Assembly (NCBI GenBank): GCA_949358305.1
Contig: OX442316.1
Span: 14,508,001 to 14,572,000, forward strand
Reading direction: 5' to 3'
Length of the DNA: 64,000 nucleotides
Source of the DNA: Strigamia acuminata
Lineage: Eukaryota > Arthropoda > Chilopoda > Geophilomorpha > Linotaeniidae
Position 1 is the first letter of the stretch. Each line of letters starts with the position of its first letter. The translations under genes and the position numbers were made by a program. The notes under the pieces were generated by a model. It was not told the DNA's origin. It worked only from the letters and a program-made list of their open reading frames with translations, and did no database searches. Below, piece after piece: positions 27,090-38,800 of the stretch.

Positions 27090-30000
27090 ATGGCAACGAA
27101 TGGAAAAAGCGAAGACGAAGCGATGGACGTGGACGACGTGGAATTAGCCGCACCGATCAAATCCATAAAAGAAAAATGGAAATTAGTGCCGGCATTTCTG
27201 AAGGTCAAAGGCCTCGTCAAACAACACACCGACTCCTTCAACCACTTCGTGAACGTCGAATTGAAAAACATCATCAAAACCAACGCCAAAGTTGTGAGCG
27301 ACAACGACCCGAACTTCTACCTCAAGTACACGGCCATCAGGGTCGGCACCCCGACGATTCCCGACGGATTCAAAGTCCAAAAATCCGTCACCCCGCACGA
27401 CTGCAGACTCCGCGACATGACCTACTCCGCGGAAATCATCGTCGACATCGAGTACATCCGCGGCCCCCACATGGTCTGTCGCAAAGACTTCGTGATCGGC
27501 CGACTACCCATCATGCTCCGCAGCGAGAACTGCGTGCTCACGCGCAAATCCGCGTGGGAATTATCCAAACTAAACGAATGCCCGCACGACCCGGGCGGCT
27601 ATTTCATCGTCAAGGGTGTCGAGAAGGTCATCCTGATCCAGGAACAGCTCTCGAAGAACCGCATGATCGTCGAGGAAGGCAAGGACGGCATCACGTGTCA
27701 AGTGACCAGCTCGACGCACGAGCGCAAGAGCCGGACGAACGTGATCGTCAAGCAGGACAAGTTCTACCTCAAAGTGAACATCCTTTCGGATCCAATTCCC
27801 ATCGTCATCGTGTTCAAAGCGATGGGATTTGAATGCGACCAGGAGATCGTGCAGATGGTCGGCACCACCGACGCCTCGATGGCCGCCATCGCGGCGTCGT
27901 TGGAGGAGTGTCACCGGCTCAACATATTCACCAGACGCCAAGCGCTCGAGTTTATCGGCAAAAAGTTCCGCCAACGTCAAGGATGGACGAGCAGGATCAA
28001 GAAATCGCCCGTGGAGGAGGCGCGCGAGCTGCTGACCAGCAACATCTTGGCGCACATCCCCGTCGTGAATTTCAATTTCAAGCTGAAAGCCATTTATCTG
28101 GCCATCATGGTCCGGCGGATCATCGAGGCGCAGTCGGACGAGCGCGCCGTCGACGACCGCGATTATTACGGCAACAAGAGGCTGGAGTTGGCGGGCTCGC
28201 TGCTCGCGCTCTTGTTCGAGGACCTTTTCAAACGCTACAACCAGGAATTGTCGATGATCGCCGACAAATTCATCGCGGCGCAGAAGGCCGCGCCGTTCGA
28301 CGTGGTCAAGCACATGGAGAAGAAGTGCGAGTTGATCACGTCGGGGTTCGTGAATGCCATCTCGACCGGAAATTGGTCGCTCAAGCGATTCAGGATGGAG
28401 CGCGGAGGAATCACGCAGGTTTTGTCGCGACTTTCCTACATATCCGCGCTCGGAATGATGACGAGAGTGAACAGCCAGTTCGAGAAAACGCGGAAAGTTA
28501 GCGGACCCAGGTCGCTGCAGCCGTCGCAGTGGGGCATGTTGTGTCCGTCCGACACCCCCGAAGGCGAGGGGTGCGGCCTGGTGAAGAATCTGGCGTTGAT
28601 GACCCACATAACGACGGACAAGGACGAGAAGGAGCTCATCCGGTGGGCGTACAACCACGGGGTGGAGAATCTGCATCTGCTCAGCGGCGCCGAGTTGGAC
28701 CAGAAAGACGTGTTCACGGTGTTCGTGAACGGGGTCATCATCGGCGTGATCAACAACCACGAGTTCCTGATCAAAGCGTTCCGGGATTTGCGGAGGAATT
28801 ACATGAGCAGGCGGAGAATCAAGGTCGGAACGATCCCGGAAAACGAGTATCAGTTCGTGTCGATTTACCCGAACCACAAGCAGCGATGCGTGCACATCGC
28901 GTCGGACGGCGGCAGGGTTTGCCGACCATACATCATCGTGACGGGGAAGAGGCCGATGGTCACCGACGAGCACATGCGGCTGCTGAACCGCGGACTGTAC
29001 AAGTTCCAGGACTTCATCGACAAGGGTTTGGTCGAGTTTCTCGACGTGAACGAGGAGAACGACAGTCTGATCGCGCTGTACGAGTCGAACATCAAGGAGG
29101 AGACGACGCACTTGGAGATCGAGCCGTTCACGCTCCTCGGCGTCTGCGCCGGACTCATTCCGTACCCGCACCACAACCAGTCGCCCCGAAACACGTACCA
29201 GTGCGCCATGGGCAAGCAGGCGATGGGCACGATCGGGTACAACCAGCAGAACCGGATCGACACGCTGATGTACACACTGGTGTATCCGCAAGCGCCGATG
29301 GTCAAGTCCAGGACGATCGATCTCATCCATTTCGACAAGTTGCCGGCCGGGCAGAACGCCATCGTGGCCGTGATGAGCTACAGCGGCTACGACATCGAGG
29401 ACGCGCTGGTGCTCAACAAGGCGTCGGTCGATCGGGGCTACGGACGATGCGTGGTGCACAGGAACGCCAAGTGCGCGCTGAAAAAGTACTCGAGCGTCGC
29501 GTACGATTCGGTGAAGCCGCCGATGGTGGACGCGAAGAGTTTGAAGCGGATGGCGAAGCACGAGGCGCTGGACGACGACGGGATCGCGTCACCCGGCGAG
29601 CGGGTGGAGAACAAGCAGGTGCTGGTGAATAAATACATGCCGACCGCGTCGGCAGCGTCGTTGCAGGTCGGACAGCAGACGGTGCCCGAGTCGAAGGAGA
29701 CGCCGCTCGTGTACAGGTACAGCGCGCCGGCCATCGTCGAGAAGGTGATGATCTCGAGCAACGACGTGGATTGCCACTTGATTAAGATCCTCTACCGGCA
29801 GACCCGGCGCCCGGAGATCGGGGACAAGTTCAGCAGTCGGCACGGACAGAAAGGCGTGACCGGACTGATCGCCAATCAAGAAGATATGCCGTTCAACGAC
29901 CTGGGAATGAACCCGGATGTGATCATGAATCCGCACGGGTTCCCGTCGCGAATGACGGTGGGGAAGATGATCGAGTTGCTGGCGGGAAAAGCGGGAGTTT

Positions 30001-30539
30001 TGGACGGGAGGTTTCATTACGGGACCGCGTTCGGGGGCAGCAAAGTGGTGGACGTCGGCGAGGATTTGATCCGGCATGGGTATAATTATTTGGGGAAGGA
30101 TTACATGACTTCCGGTATCACGGGCGAGCCGCTGAGCGCGTATATTTATTTCGGACCGATTTATTACCAGAAGTTGAAGCATATGGTGCTGGATAAGATG
30201 CACGCGAGGGCCAAGGGACCGCGAGCGGTGTTGACGCGACAGCCGACGGAGGGGCGGTCGAAGGAAGGCGGGCTGCGGTTGGGGGAGATGGAGAGGGATT
30301 GTTTGATAGGGTATGGGGCGAGTATGTTGTTGTTGGAGAGGTTGATGTATTCGAGCGATGCGTTTGATGTGGATGTGTGTAATGAGTGCGGTTTGATGTG
30401 CTATTCGGGTTGGTGTCATTATTGTAAGAGTTCGGGCGATGTTTCGTCCATCCGGATGCCTTATGCTTGTAAATTGCTGTTCCAGGAGTTGCATTCGATG
30501 AATATTGTACCGCGCTTGAAATTGGAGAAATATTGTTGA
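27090..30539 (+). CDS. POLR3B: DNA-directed RNA polymerase III subunit RPC2 (second-largest subunit)
   Basis: A single uninterrupted frame codes 1149 residues (human 1133), from ATG to stop with no intron. The product is the beta-like catalytic subunit of RNA polymerase III, which makes tRNA, 5S and other small RNAs. The N-terminus [20 protein letters not shown] and the segments VKQHTDSFN and [17 protein letters not shown] are RPC2-type and not RPB2. Core motifs include [62 protein letters not shown] and [13 protein letters not shown], and a C-terminal zinc site [16 protein letters not shown]. Codon third positions are strongly G/C for about the first 2.9 kb, quite unlike the flanking genes, and relax near the 3' end. 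Lack of introns suggests an ancient retrocopy that replaced its parent. A 154-bp copy of 27960-28113 lies in the LRR array. Confidence 0.96.
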   Translation: MATNGKSEDEAMDVDDVELAAPIKSIKEKWKLVPAFLKVKGLVKQHTDSFNHFVNVELKNIIKTNAKVVSDNDPNFYLKYTAIRVGTPTIPDGFKVQKSVTPHDCRLRDMTYSAEIIVDIEYIRGPHMVCRKDFVIGRLPIMLRSENCVLTRKSAWELSKLNECPHDPGGYFIVKGVEKVILIQEQLSKNRMIVEEGKDGITCQVTSSTHERKSRTNVIVKQDKFYLKVNILSDPIPIVIVFKAMGFECDQEIVQMVGTTDASMAAIAASLEECHRLNIFTRRQALEFIGKKFRQRQGWTSRIKKSPVEEARELLTSNILAHIPVVNFNFKLKAIYLAIMVRRIIEAQSDERAVDDRDYYGNKRLELAGSLLALLFEDLFKRYNQELSMIADKFIAAQKAAPFDVVKHMEKKCELITSGFVNAISTGNWSLKRFRMERGGITQVLSRLSYISALGMMTRVNSQFEKTRKVSGPRSLQPSQWGMLCPSDTPEGEGCGLVKNLALMTHITTDKDEKELIRWAYNHGVENLHLLSGAELDQKDVFTVFVNGVIIGVINNHEFLIKAFRDLRRNYMSRRRIKVGTIPENEYQFVSIYPNHKQRCVHIASDGGRVCRPYIIVTGKRPMVTDEHMRLLNRGLYKFQDFIDKGLVEFLDVNEENDSLIALYESNIKEETTHLEIEPFTLLGVCAGLIPYPHHNQSPRNTYQCAMGKQAMGTIGYNQQNRIDTLMYTLVYPQAPMVKSRTIDLIHFDKLPAGQNAIVAVMSYSGYDIEDALVLNKASVDRGYGRCVVHRNAKCALKKYSSVAYDSVKPPMVDAKSLKRMAKHEALDDDGIASPGERVENKQVLVNKYMPTASAASLQVGQQTVPESKETPLVYRYSAPAIVEKVMISSNDVDCHLIKILYRQTRRPEIGDKFSSRHGQKGVTGLIANQEDMPFNDLGMNPDVIMNPHGFPSRMTVGKMIELLAGKAGVLDGRFHYGTAFGGSKVVDVGEDLIRHGYNYLGKDYMTSGITGEPLSAYIYFGPIYYQKLKHMVLDKMHARAKGPRAVLTRQPTEGRSKEGGLRLGEMERDCLIGYGASMLLLERLMYSSDAFDVDVCNECGLMCYSGWCHYCKSSGDVSSIRMPYACKLLFQELHSMNIVPRLKLEKYC

Positions 30540-30940
30540 TTTTGTTTAATGTTGTTCTAAGGAGTTTTTGTTTTTGTGCGTGTGTTGTTGATGCTGTTAT
30601 GTTAATAGCGGAATATTTAATTTATTTTGTATTTATCATGTTTTTCATTGATATGTTAACTCAAATTGAGAATTAATAAACATTTTTTGCACTATCAAAT
30701 GTGTTTTTTAATTTTGTTTTAATTGCTGCAAATTTTCAAGTTAGAATAAATATTCAATTTTGATGCGGTGCAGGAAAGCTGAGGGGCATACAGTAAAAAT
30801 TGAATTAGCATCAGGAAGATTCAGTATTGATGCGGTGCAGGAACGCTTAGATGGAGTTTGCAACAGTGTAAAAACAATTTAAATAATTTTTTTTATTCAT
30901 TCTGCAGTAAAAATGCGCGTACAAGACATTGCAAAAATTT
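30540..30940. other. POLR3B 3' UTR and left margin of the LRR array
   Basis: AATAAA lies about 140 bp after the POLR3B stop. From about 30765 begins array-type sequence: 'gatgcggtgcaggaaagctgagggg' occurs twice, and 'ttcattctgcagtgaaaatgcgcgtacaagacattgcaaaaat' recurs at the 3' end of other LRR units. Confidence 0.6.
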
Positions 30941-31218
30941 TCATATAAGCTGAGATTGAGCTTTAGTAACACCCTGTTCTTTAGCTATTTGTTGCATCGA
31001 ATGAGTATCGAAATGTTCTTTTCGGAGATCAGTAACATACAGATGCAGCCGTAACTCAATCAGAGAAGGAATTTTCAAAAGATCTTTTACTCCAGTCGGG
31101 CCTAACAAATGGTTGTGATAAATCCCCAAATGTTTCAGTTTCTTCGTCGCCATCTTCTTGGCCAACTCGTTGGCACATTTGTTGCTGGAAGCGTCGCAAA
31201 ACAAAAGTTCAAGTTTCT
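30941..31218 (-). pseudogene. C-terminal fragment of an LRR-family gene
   Basis: The minus strand reads about 87 codons of the family C-terminus (ANELAKKMATKKLKHLG, GVKDLLKIPSLIELRLHLYV, EHFDTHSMQQIAKEQGV) to a stop at 30941. At about 31200-31218 this ends abruptly and is joined to the 3' end of the next copy. It is a leftover from deletion between two tandem units. Confidence 0.8.
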
Positions 31219-31220
31219 TC

Positions 31221-33060
31221 CTAATCGTAATCTACGTCTGAGTTTGAGTCCGAGTCTGAGTACTCTGAGTCTAATTCTGAGTAGCTACCTTCGACCTTAA
31301 GACTCAGCTTAACATTTTGTTGTGCAGCCATTTTCTGAGTGTGATTGCTGTCAAAATATTCATTAACATACAATAACGCCCGTAACTCTATCAGAGAAGG
31401 GATTTTCAAAAGATCTTCTATTCCAGACGAGCCCAACAAATTGCAGCGATAAATCTCCAAATGTTTCAGTTTATTCTTCGCCATCTTCTTGGCCAACTCG
31501 CTCGCAATTTTGTTGCTGAAAGTCACGCACTCTTTAAGTCTGAGTATCTCGATGTTAGGAAACATATCTAATATCTCAAAAAAATAACCGCACGAAATCC
31601 AGGCATCGTGAGGATCGCTCAAGGAGAATTCCACTAAATTAGGAAAATACAAATTGCCCAAACAAAGTCGATTAGTCGGCTTATTTTCATACTCTTCGAT
31701 TATGTCACAGTATAAATACACCGAAACGTCTAAAGTATTCAGCTCCTTAAACTTCGTCAAAGAGTGCAGCATTTTTGAGGTAAAATATGTCGCTGAGATT
31801 TTGATGGTGGAAACTTTAGGACAAGTGACCAGGCCGATGTCCATATTTAGCTGCCCTTCAGGGATATAAAATGCCAATTTTCTGATGTTGTATTGCTGTT
31901 GTAATTCGATTGGTGAAAGCTCGTTGAGCCATGAGGAATGGAAACAATCAATGTCTTCAATTAATTTCATCGTCCTTAATACTAAGCAGTACGAGTCCAC
32001 CGAGACGTCCGAATTGCCCAGTTTCAGCACTCGCAACGAGTTTTTGGCTGTGGATTCTTCAGCACACAGTTGTTTGACACCGTCATCCGTGATGTTGTAG
32101 CCAGGATCGAACTCGACAAGTGACATTTTCCTTATGTAGAACATAACGCCGTTTACAATATTACACAAAGCAATATTGAGTTTCTGTAAATTCGGCATGA
32201 GGTGGAATATTTGTTCGCTCATGCTGGCTGTTATGTAAAAATCCTCGTCATACGGCATTTCGAAATCTGTCACATTCTGTGTTAAACAATTAGAATTATT
32301 AAAATAAGTCTTTTTAGGAATGTCGCAAACAGCAATTTATACACCAAACACCAAATCTCATTTTCCCCTTCAAATTTAGTGAGTTTATTTATTCCCAAAA
32401 AATTACCAACTCCCCGTTAATGTCCGTGTAAATTTCTGGAAATTTAACTAGTACACGAAAAATAGTAGATCCAAGGTTCAAGTGCTGTGTGCGGATTTCT
32501 TTTTATACCCACATTTAACTTGTCGCCACAAACTGTAAGTAGAAACTCGAAATCAAAATTAAATGTACAAAATTTTATCAGAAGTTGCTTCTGGTGTTCG
32601 TATACAAGTAGTGCGACGTGCTGCGCCTTTGGCTCGTACGGAAAATGAAGCAAATTGAAACTATCGAGCATTTTATCACGAATAGTATGGGCTACAACAG
32701 ACCGTGAATATTATTGATAAGTATAAAATTAATTCACACATCATCTAAGTGGCGTAGCAATCGGTTGATTCGGGCCCACGAGCTTAGGGGACTTTGGAGG
32801 ATGGAAAGCGGCTTTTTGTTAGGTGTTTTTTAATTTTTTATTTTTTTTTTAGGATTTTGGAGGACGAAAAATGCCCATCAATCCAACTTGCACGCGGGTC
32901 CGTTAACGTTTTGCTGCGCCACTGGCCACTTACGTAGTTTTTCGAAGTAAGTGATTAATAGTCTTGTGCTTTTCATTTTATCGTCGTAATTTTCTTCCTG
33001 CGGCCAACGAAAAATACAGTCGAAAACGATTTGTAAAGCCAAATCCTCTAATTTCTCCAT
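31221..33060 (-). CDS. tandem LRR-family protein, copy A (intact)
   Basis: Three exons (33060-32934, 32691-32513, 32276-31221) give 453 residues. Intron 1 is phase 1 (CTAC|GTAAGT, acceptor TTGTAG|CCCAT) and intron 2 is phase 0 (AAT|GTGGGT, acceptor CACAG|AATGTG). Exon 1 codes MEKLEDLALQIVFDCIFRW, which may be a degenerate F-box helix; this is a guess from its place before the LRRs. Exon 3 holds irregular leucine-rich repeats such as MPNLQKLNI, NSLRVLKLGNSDVSVDSY and LKHLEIYRCNLLGSSGIEDLLKIPSLIELR. The C-terminus is an acidic tail, YSDSDSNSDVDYD. No signal peptide or membrane segment is evident, so it is probably intracellular. I cannot name the family. If the F-box idea holds, these would be substrate adaptors of SCF ubiquitin ligases. 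Confidence 0.8.
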
Positions 33061-34341
33061 ATTCGAACCAGCTTAATTTTTTTTAGACATTTTGTAGTGA
33101 AATTTTAGTTTGTTTTGGTTTGGTTTCATTTTGAAGATCACCTCAATGTTAACGGATATTTACAATTTTACTGCTACATTTTGTAGGCCGATTTACAAAA
33201 TGCAATGCTAAATTCTCAACAATAGTCACTGCAGCAACAGATAAACAAACCTCGAAATGGTAAATTAAAACAATAAAAAATGTCAAATATTCAATTTCCT
33301 TAATCCTACCGCATTAAGAAAATGTAATATTCATGCGAAACTGGGAATTTGATACCGAGATTTGGTAAAACAATAGTGTAAAAATAATTTTAATAAAACT
33401 TTTTATTCATTCTATAGGATGTGCATACAAGACATTACAAATATGTGCAAAATTCTCCCTGATCATTGAGATAGAAGCTAACATCGAGTTTGAGATTCAG
33501 CTTAATACATTTTTGCCTTCGTTCTATTTATAAGAATTCATAAAATGTGCAAATGGCCAAATAATTTCTGATTTCCTTAGTTGTTTTGACAAATTTTCAC
33601 AGGGAGTGTGGAATACAATCCTGTAACGGCTGTGCACCATACGGGCTTCAAGACTGATGGAATACGTTGCAACTCACATTCTAAGATTAATCATAATTTA
33701 TTGAAAACAATCATTTCAGAATTTTAACTCCAGGCCTTTTTATTCAGCTATTTTTAATGAAATCTGAAGATAGAATTGATTTCCTAACATACAATATTCA
33801 CCCTCACGACGTTTTAATGAACATAAAATTCTCAAGACAAACGGTAAAACATTGAATACAGAATTTCATAATTTCGTATTGAGACTATTTATTTACGAGT
33901 TTCGAGACATAGTATTGCAAATTAGCTGACACGCATTTGATGGCACCACAATTCAAAACAGCAGTTAACATTACGCTAATTATCCACATCCAGTTTCTGT
34001 TTTTAAGTCGAGAACCCGTTGGACTTGGGGGCGTCACTAGGGTATCGGTACTAGGAAACCGGAGTATCAATTTCCCATGAAAACGGAAAGAAAATTAATG
34101 TACTGGTAACCGAGAATTTGAAAAAAACAACCGGTTCCATCAAAATAGCCAAAACGTCATTGAAACGTTGCGTTTTGTAACGTTTCAATGATGAAAATGG
34201 CAATTTTTGACGAAAAACGGCCATTTACATGTAAATAAATGTGCAGTTATGATTTGCATATCTTATGCATATCTTATCAATTTTCGTCAAAGTGTCTCAC
34301 TTTCATTTGTGGACGCTCGGGATCAACATCAATAATAAATC
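33061..34341. other. intergenic array sequence upstream of LRR copy A
   Basis: From 33061 to about 33520 the sequence is shared with other units. It includes 'ctaaattctcaacaatagtcactgcagcaacag' and, at about 33415-33510, a minus-strand relic of an LRR C-terminus (leading to 'aagctgaatctcaaactcgatg'). From about 33530 to 34340 it is unique. The last 150 bp, with 'cattgaaacgttgcgttttgtaacgtttcaatg' near 34155-34190 (a 14-bp-arm palindrome), is probably the promoter of the small gene at 34342. Confidence 0.55.
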
Positions 34342-34652
34342 ATGGATATTGACCAACTTATAAATTTAGTATACGCCGCTTCAGCTAACGCCGTCGTCTA
34401 TGCAGCAATTGCCATAGCAGCGGGTGCAGAATATTTTGAAAGGTTAAATAATCAACAACCGAATGCTGATATCATCAACAAAGTTATCGCAGCTGAAGCC
34501 ATTGAATTCTTAAACGATCTGAATATTGAAGACATTGACCACATCGAAAATTTAAACGAGCCGGCCATTCCACAAATGGAAGTCGAAGTAGTCGATTTTA
34601 ACGCAGAAGAGATTCTTCAGAATTTCGCCTTTGGGGATGGTGAGGGTGATGA

Positions 34653-34971
34653 TGTTAGAATAGTATTACCACTCATTGTATATGTATTCTTTATCGTATT
34701 GTCAATGCAATGATGCTTTCTGTATTTAATGACCATTTGTTTCTGTCTGCAATTAGTTGCACTAATTGCAACAGCTTTGTTTACAAAGAGTTTGTATTCT
34801 TTACCACAAGGTGGCAGTGTATACCTGAGGGGAGTCACATGACTGTTTGAATAAACTGACTCTAAGTTTGCTTTCTCACCTGTTAACACCTGGCACATTC
34901 ATTCTTTACTAGTTTTCTTCACTCCACTGCATATCTATGCATTCACAAGTGATTTCAACAAGAATTCAACA
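34653..34971 (+). repeat. 5' LTR of the Copia element
   Basis: 319 bp, TGTTAG...TTCAACA. Contains AATAAA near 34850 and presumably the promoter. Identical by eye to the 3' LTR. Confidence 0.96.
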
Positions 34972-34972
34972 A

Positions 34973-34983
34973 GGTTATGGGCC
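34973..34983 (+). promoter_or_regulatory. primer-binding site matching an internal (half-tRNA) initiator-Met segment
   Basis: GGTTATGGGCC lies 1 bp after the 5' LTR. Drosophila copia is known to be primed by a 5' half of tRNA-iMet cut in the anticodon loop, and its site has this same core. The same priming is inferred here. Confidence 0.7.
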
Positions 34984-35823
34984 ATACAACGTGGGGAGAA
35001 ACTAGGAAACGATTTGGAGCGATTTTCAACAAATTGGAGGTCATCTGGAAAATATCCTCTGAAAATCCAACATGGCGGCGCCCATGGTGAAAATCAACAA
35101 CTTGTTTTTGTGGCCGGTTTCTATGGTGTTAGAGGCAACAACTGGACAACAAGCAGCCCAGGAACATTAATTTGGTTCGAACAATTACAATATTATCGTT
35201 TATTTACAATTTTCTTTTCCTGTTTTCGGGAATTTGCTCCGAAATTTGCGAGAGCCGGAATACGCGTCGTTGACGTGTCACTATTCTCGGGCGGAGAAAC
35301 GTCTAGTCAACGTGTCAACGTGTCGTCGAATACTACACGACAGCAGAGATTCTTTTCAACCACACGCGAAGTGTGAAAAAGAATCGAAAACAGCACGTGC
35401 AGACGTAAGGAATTCCGAGGAACGAACGGGAAACGAACGTGAAAATTACTGGACAATTTGGCATTATTTTGGACGAGAAACGAATTACAAAGTGCAGTAC
35501 GAGGATGATGTTTATTTTCAACCACACGTGAAGTGTGAATTAAAACCTTTCAGCGCGAATATCAACAAAGGCAGTCTACAAACGACACGAGAACAATTGA
35601 ACAGTTTGCGGCTGGAAAACATCATATTTATGAACAATTATTGCATTTATTCTCGATATAATTGTATTATTAGTTTAGTGTTGTGGCAGGATTTAATACT
35701 AACCTAACTATAAGTAGCACACTAACCTCACGAAAATTGCACTTATTTCGTGAGTAACAGTAAGAAAAGTGTTTTTGCTGATACAGTGTGTACTAGTGGA
35801 CATTTTAGTGCTACAATTACACA

Positions 35824-38800
35824 ATGGATACGGACAAACCAGAGAGGAAAATCGCCTTACTCAACAGAGAGAACTATGACGCGTGGAAACAACAGATAAA
35901 AGTGCTTTTGATGCACCACGGCTGCTGGGGTTTCACGGATGGAACTGAAGAGGCATTGGCACCTGGAGCGTCTTGGCGTGACCGCTCAGATTACAAGTTA
36001 CGGAAAGGACGAGCCTTCAGTCTTATTTACTATTCAATAGAGGAGCAATATCATGAATTGCTCAGCGGAACTGAAGACGCCAAGGCAGCTTGGGACACTT
36101 TGAAGGCGAATTTTGAACCAGTCTCTCGAGCACGGATCATTCGCCTACTAGACGAATTCTTCAGTCTCAAATATGATCCGACAACTGAAACAATTAAAGT
36201 TTTCGCAGCGAAAATACGCAATGCGGCGAAGAAGCTCGCCGATGTCAAACACAAATTAGAAGATTTGTACCAGGCTTTCCAACTCATACGATACTTACCA
36301 CAAGAGTACCAATCGATCGTCCAAAGTATCTACAGATGGGAAGATATCAACTTCACTTTAGAGAAGGTCGAAGCAGAATTGGTCGCCGAAGAAGGGCGAC
36401 TGGCACAGCAGCGAAGAGATTCAGGCCAGGGGCCGATCACAGATGCCTTCAGCATGGGACCAAGCTCAACCAACTCTAAAAGTGGCGACAACTCGCCAAA
36501 ATTCCAACAACAAGGAATCAACAACCAGAATAATAGGGGAAACCAAAGCGGACAGAGGGGAGGACGATCAAATTATCGAGGAAACAAAAGCACGAGAAAT
36601 TTTAGAGGAAATCCAACCGGATCATCAGGACGGGGGCCGTGTTTTCGGTGCAACCAACCAGGACACTGGGCCAGAGACTGCACGGCGCAGCTCCCGCCAA
36701 ACAACAACCTAAACACGAGCAGTGTTGAAGAACTGGATGCCAATATGATGGATGTTGGCTTTCTGACCGAATTGGACAAGGAGGAGATGTTACAGTGCAG
36801 CATGGCCAACAATTGTTGGATATACGACACCGGGGCCACTGGACATTTTTGTAAGGAAAAAGAACAATTCTTCAACTTTAAACAAACTACCGGGACAATC
36901 AGCCAAGCAGACAAAAAGACATTAATTCAAATCCAAGGAGTTGGTGATGTCTGCGTGATGTGTGTTGTGGGAAAGGAAACGATTCCGATAACCTTAAAGA
37001 AGGTTTATTACGCACCAGATTTGAGACGAAACTTGATGTCGGGGCCGTGCATCGATGAAGCGAGATGCAAAGTGGCAATAGGCTCTGGAATTGTCAAAAT
37101 TTATGATCCGCAGTGGCGAAGACAATTAATGCAAGCGGAAAAGAGGGACAGACTTTATTATATCAAGACAAGCGACCAGAAACCCGACATTGAGAAGTTG
37201 AAACAGAAGCAAAACAGGAAAGCAAATGTTGGCGAACAGCAAACACAACCGTCAACTGAACCGAGTAGAACTACATCCAATCCAGAAGAAGCAAGGCTTT
37301 GGCACGAGCGATTAGGACACATTCACTTCCCGAGTGTACAAGCGATGAGCAAAGGGGATGCGGTAATTGGATTGCCCATTTTGAATGTACCAATAACTCA
37401 ATGCGACGTGTGCGACCTGGCCAAAAAGAAATCAGTTTCTCACAAGTCCATTCCAGGAATAAGATCAAAGCAACCTCTGGAACTTTTGCATATGGATGTA
37501 TGCGGAGCTTTTTCAACAGAAACGCTTTCAGGAAACAAGTATTTCCTCACCATTACGGATGACTATTCGCGTTATTCATCAGTTTATTTAATGAAGAGGA
37601 AAGATGAAGTGTTCGACTTGTTTTGTAAACATGTGAAACGCATAGAGCGACTGCTTGGGAAGCAGATCCTCGCGATTAGAACAGATAACGGCATGGAATT
37701 CGGTTCTAACAAGTTTGGACAGTATTTGGAACAACAAGGGATTGCCCACGAGCGGACCAACGCGTACACACCTGCCCAGAACGGCGTTTCTGAGAGATTA
37801 AACCAGACTTTGGCAAATGGGATGCGAGCCCTTATTTATGATGCGCAGTTGGAACACCGATTTTGGGGTGAAGCAATCCTCACTTTCAATTATCTTAGAA
37901 ATAGAATTGCCAAACTGAACTCGAACAAGACACCCATGGAATTATATTATGGTCGAAAACCATCGCTTCGACATTTGAGAAAATTTGGGAGTTTGTGCTT
38001 CGTACAGAAGAGGATTCGGGACGGCAAGATAGATAACAAGGGAATACACGGAATCATGCTGGGATATTCAAGAATTACAAAAGGCTATAGAATTTGGCTA
38101 CCGGACTTTTCAAAAGTCATCGAGACGAGTGATGTCAAATTCGTGGAAAGCAGGCGCGGAGTTGAAGGCGTGCTGGGCCTACCGGATAGATATACCACTT
38201 ATATTGACAATTTAAATGACAACATTGAAAATGAGGATCGTCAATATTATTCCGATGAAGACGTCAGGCCATTGTTGCCCCCACCTCAACCAGTTGAGAA
38301 GAAAGAACCTCAACAACAAAACCAGCCTGAAGTGAAACTCAAATTTAGACTGCCAAATGCTAAATTGCAAACAAGACTTCCTGAAGTTAAACCCAACATA
38401 CCAGGAGCTGAAGCAAGAGTAGAGTTGCAAGACAACTTACCACAACCCGGCGGAGGTATTTTGAATCCCGTTCCAACTTTACCTGCGCTAGTTTGGAGAA
38501 AAACTGAAAAGACAAGACCTACTGGACACAAAGACTATGAATATACGATCGTGGGATACGATAAACCGAAGTTACGCTCAATTCCAGACGTCAAACGTTA
38601 TTGTGCCGATCATAACCTTTGCGTTCCAGAACATCTTTTTGACGACAAAAGAAAGAAGAAGCCTTCTGAATCAAACGTAACAACGGATGATTTCGATTTG
38701 GACATTGATGAGCTAACTCTCAGTTTTGAAGCGAATCATCTCGATGTTTGCATTCCTACTCGTTTTGAACAAATAACCAATTTACCGGAGAAAAAGGAAT

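Noticed and set aside
27570-29561. A 663-codon open frame antisense to POLR3B, and a 301-codon one at 29589-30494
   Set aside because: High GC at codon third positions removes stops on the opposite strand. The sense frame has full family homology; the antisense products are Arg/His-rich and unlike any protein.
27090-30539. RNA polymerase II subunit RPB2 as the identity of the large gene
   Set aside because: The N-terminus and several internal segments fit RPC2 (Pol III), and the C-terminal zinc region reads in the RPC2 manner.
34617-34898. Minus-strand open frame of 93 codons, repeated in the 3' LTR
   Set aside because: It lies within the Copia LTRs and is duplicated only because the LTRs are.
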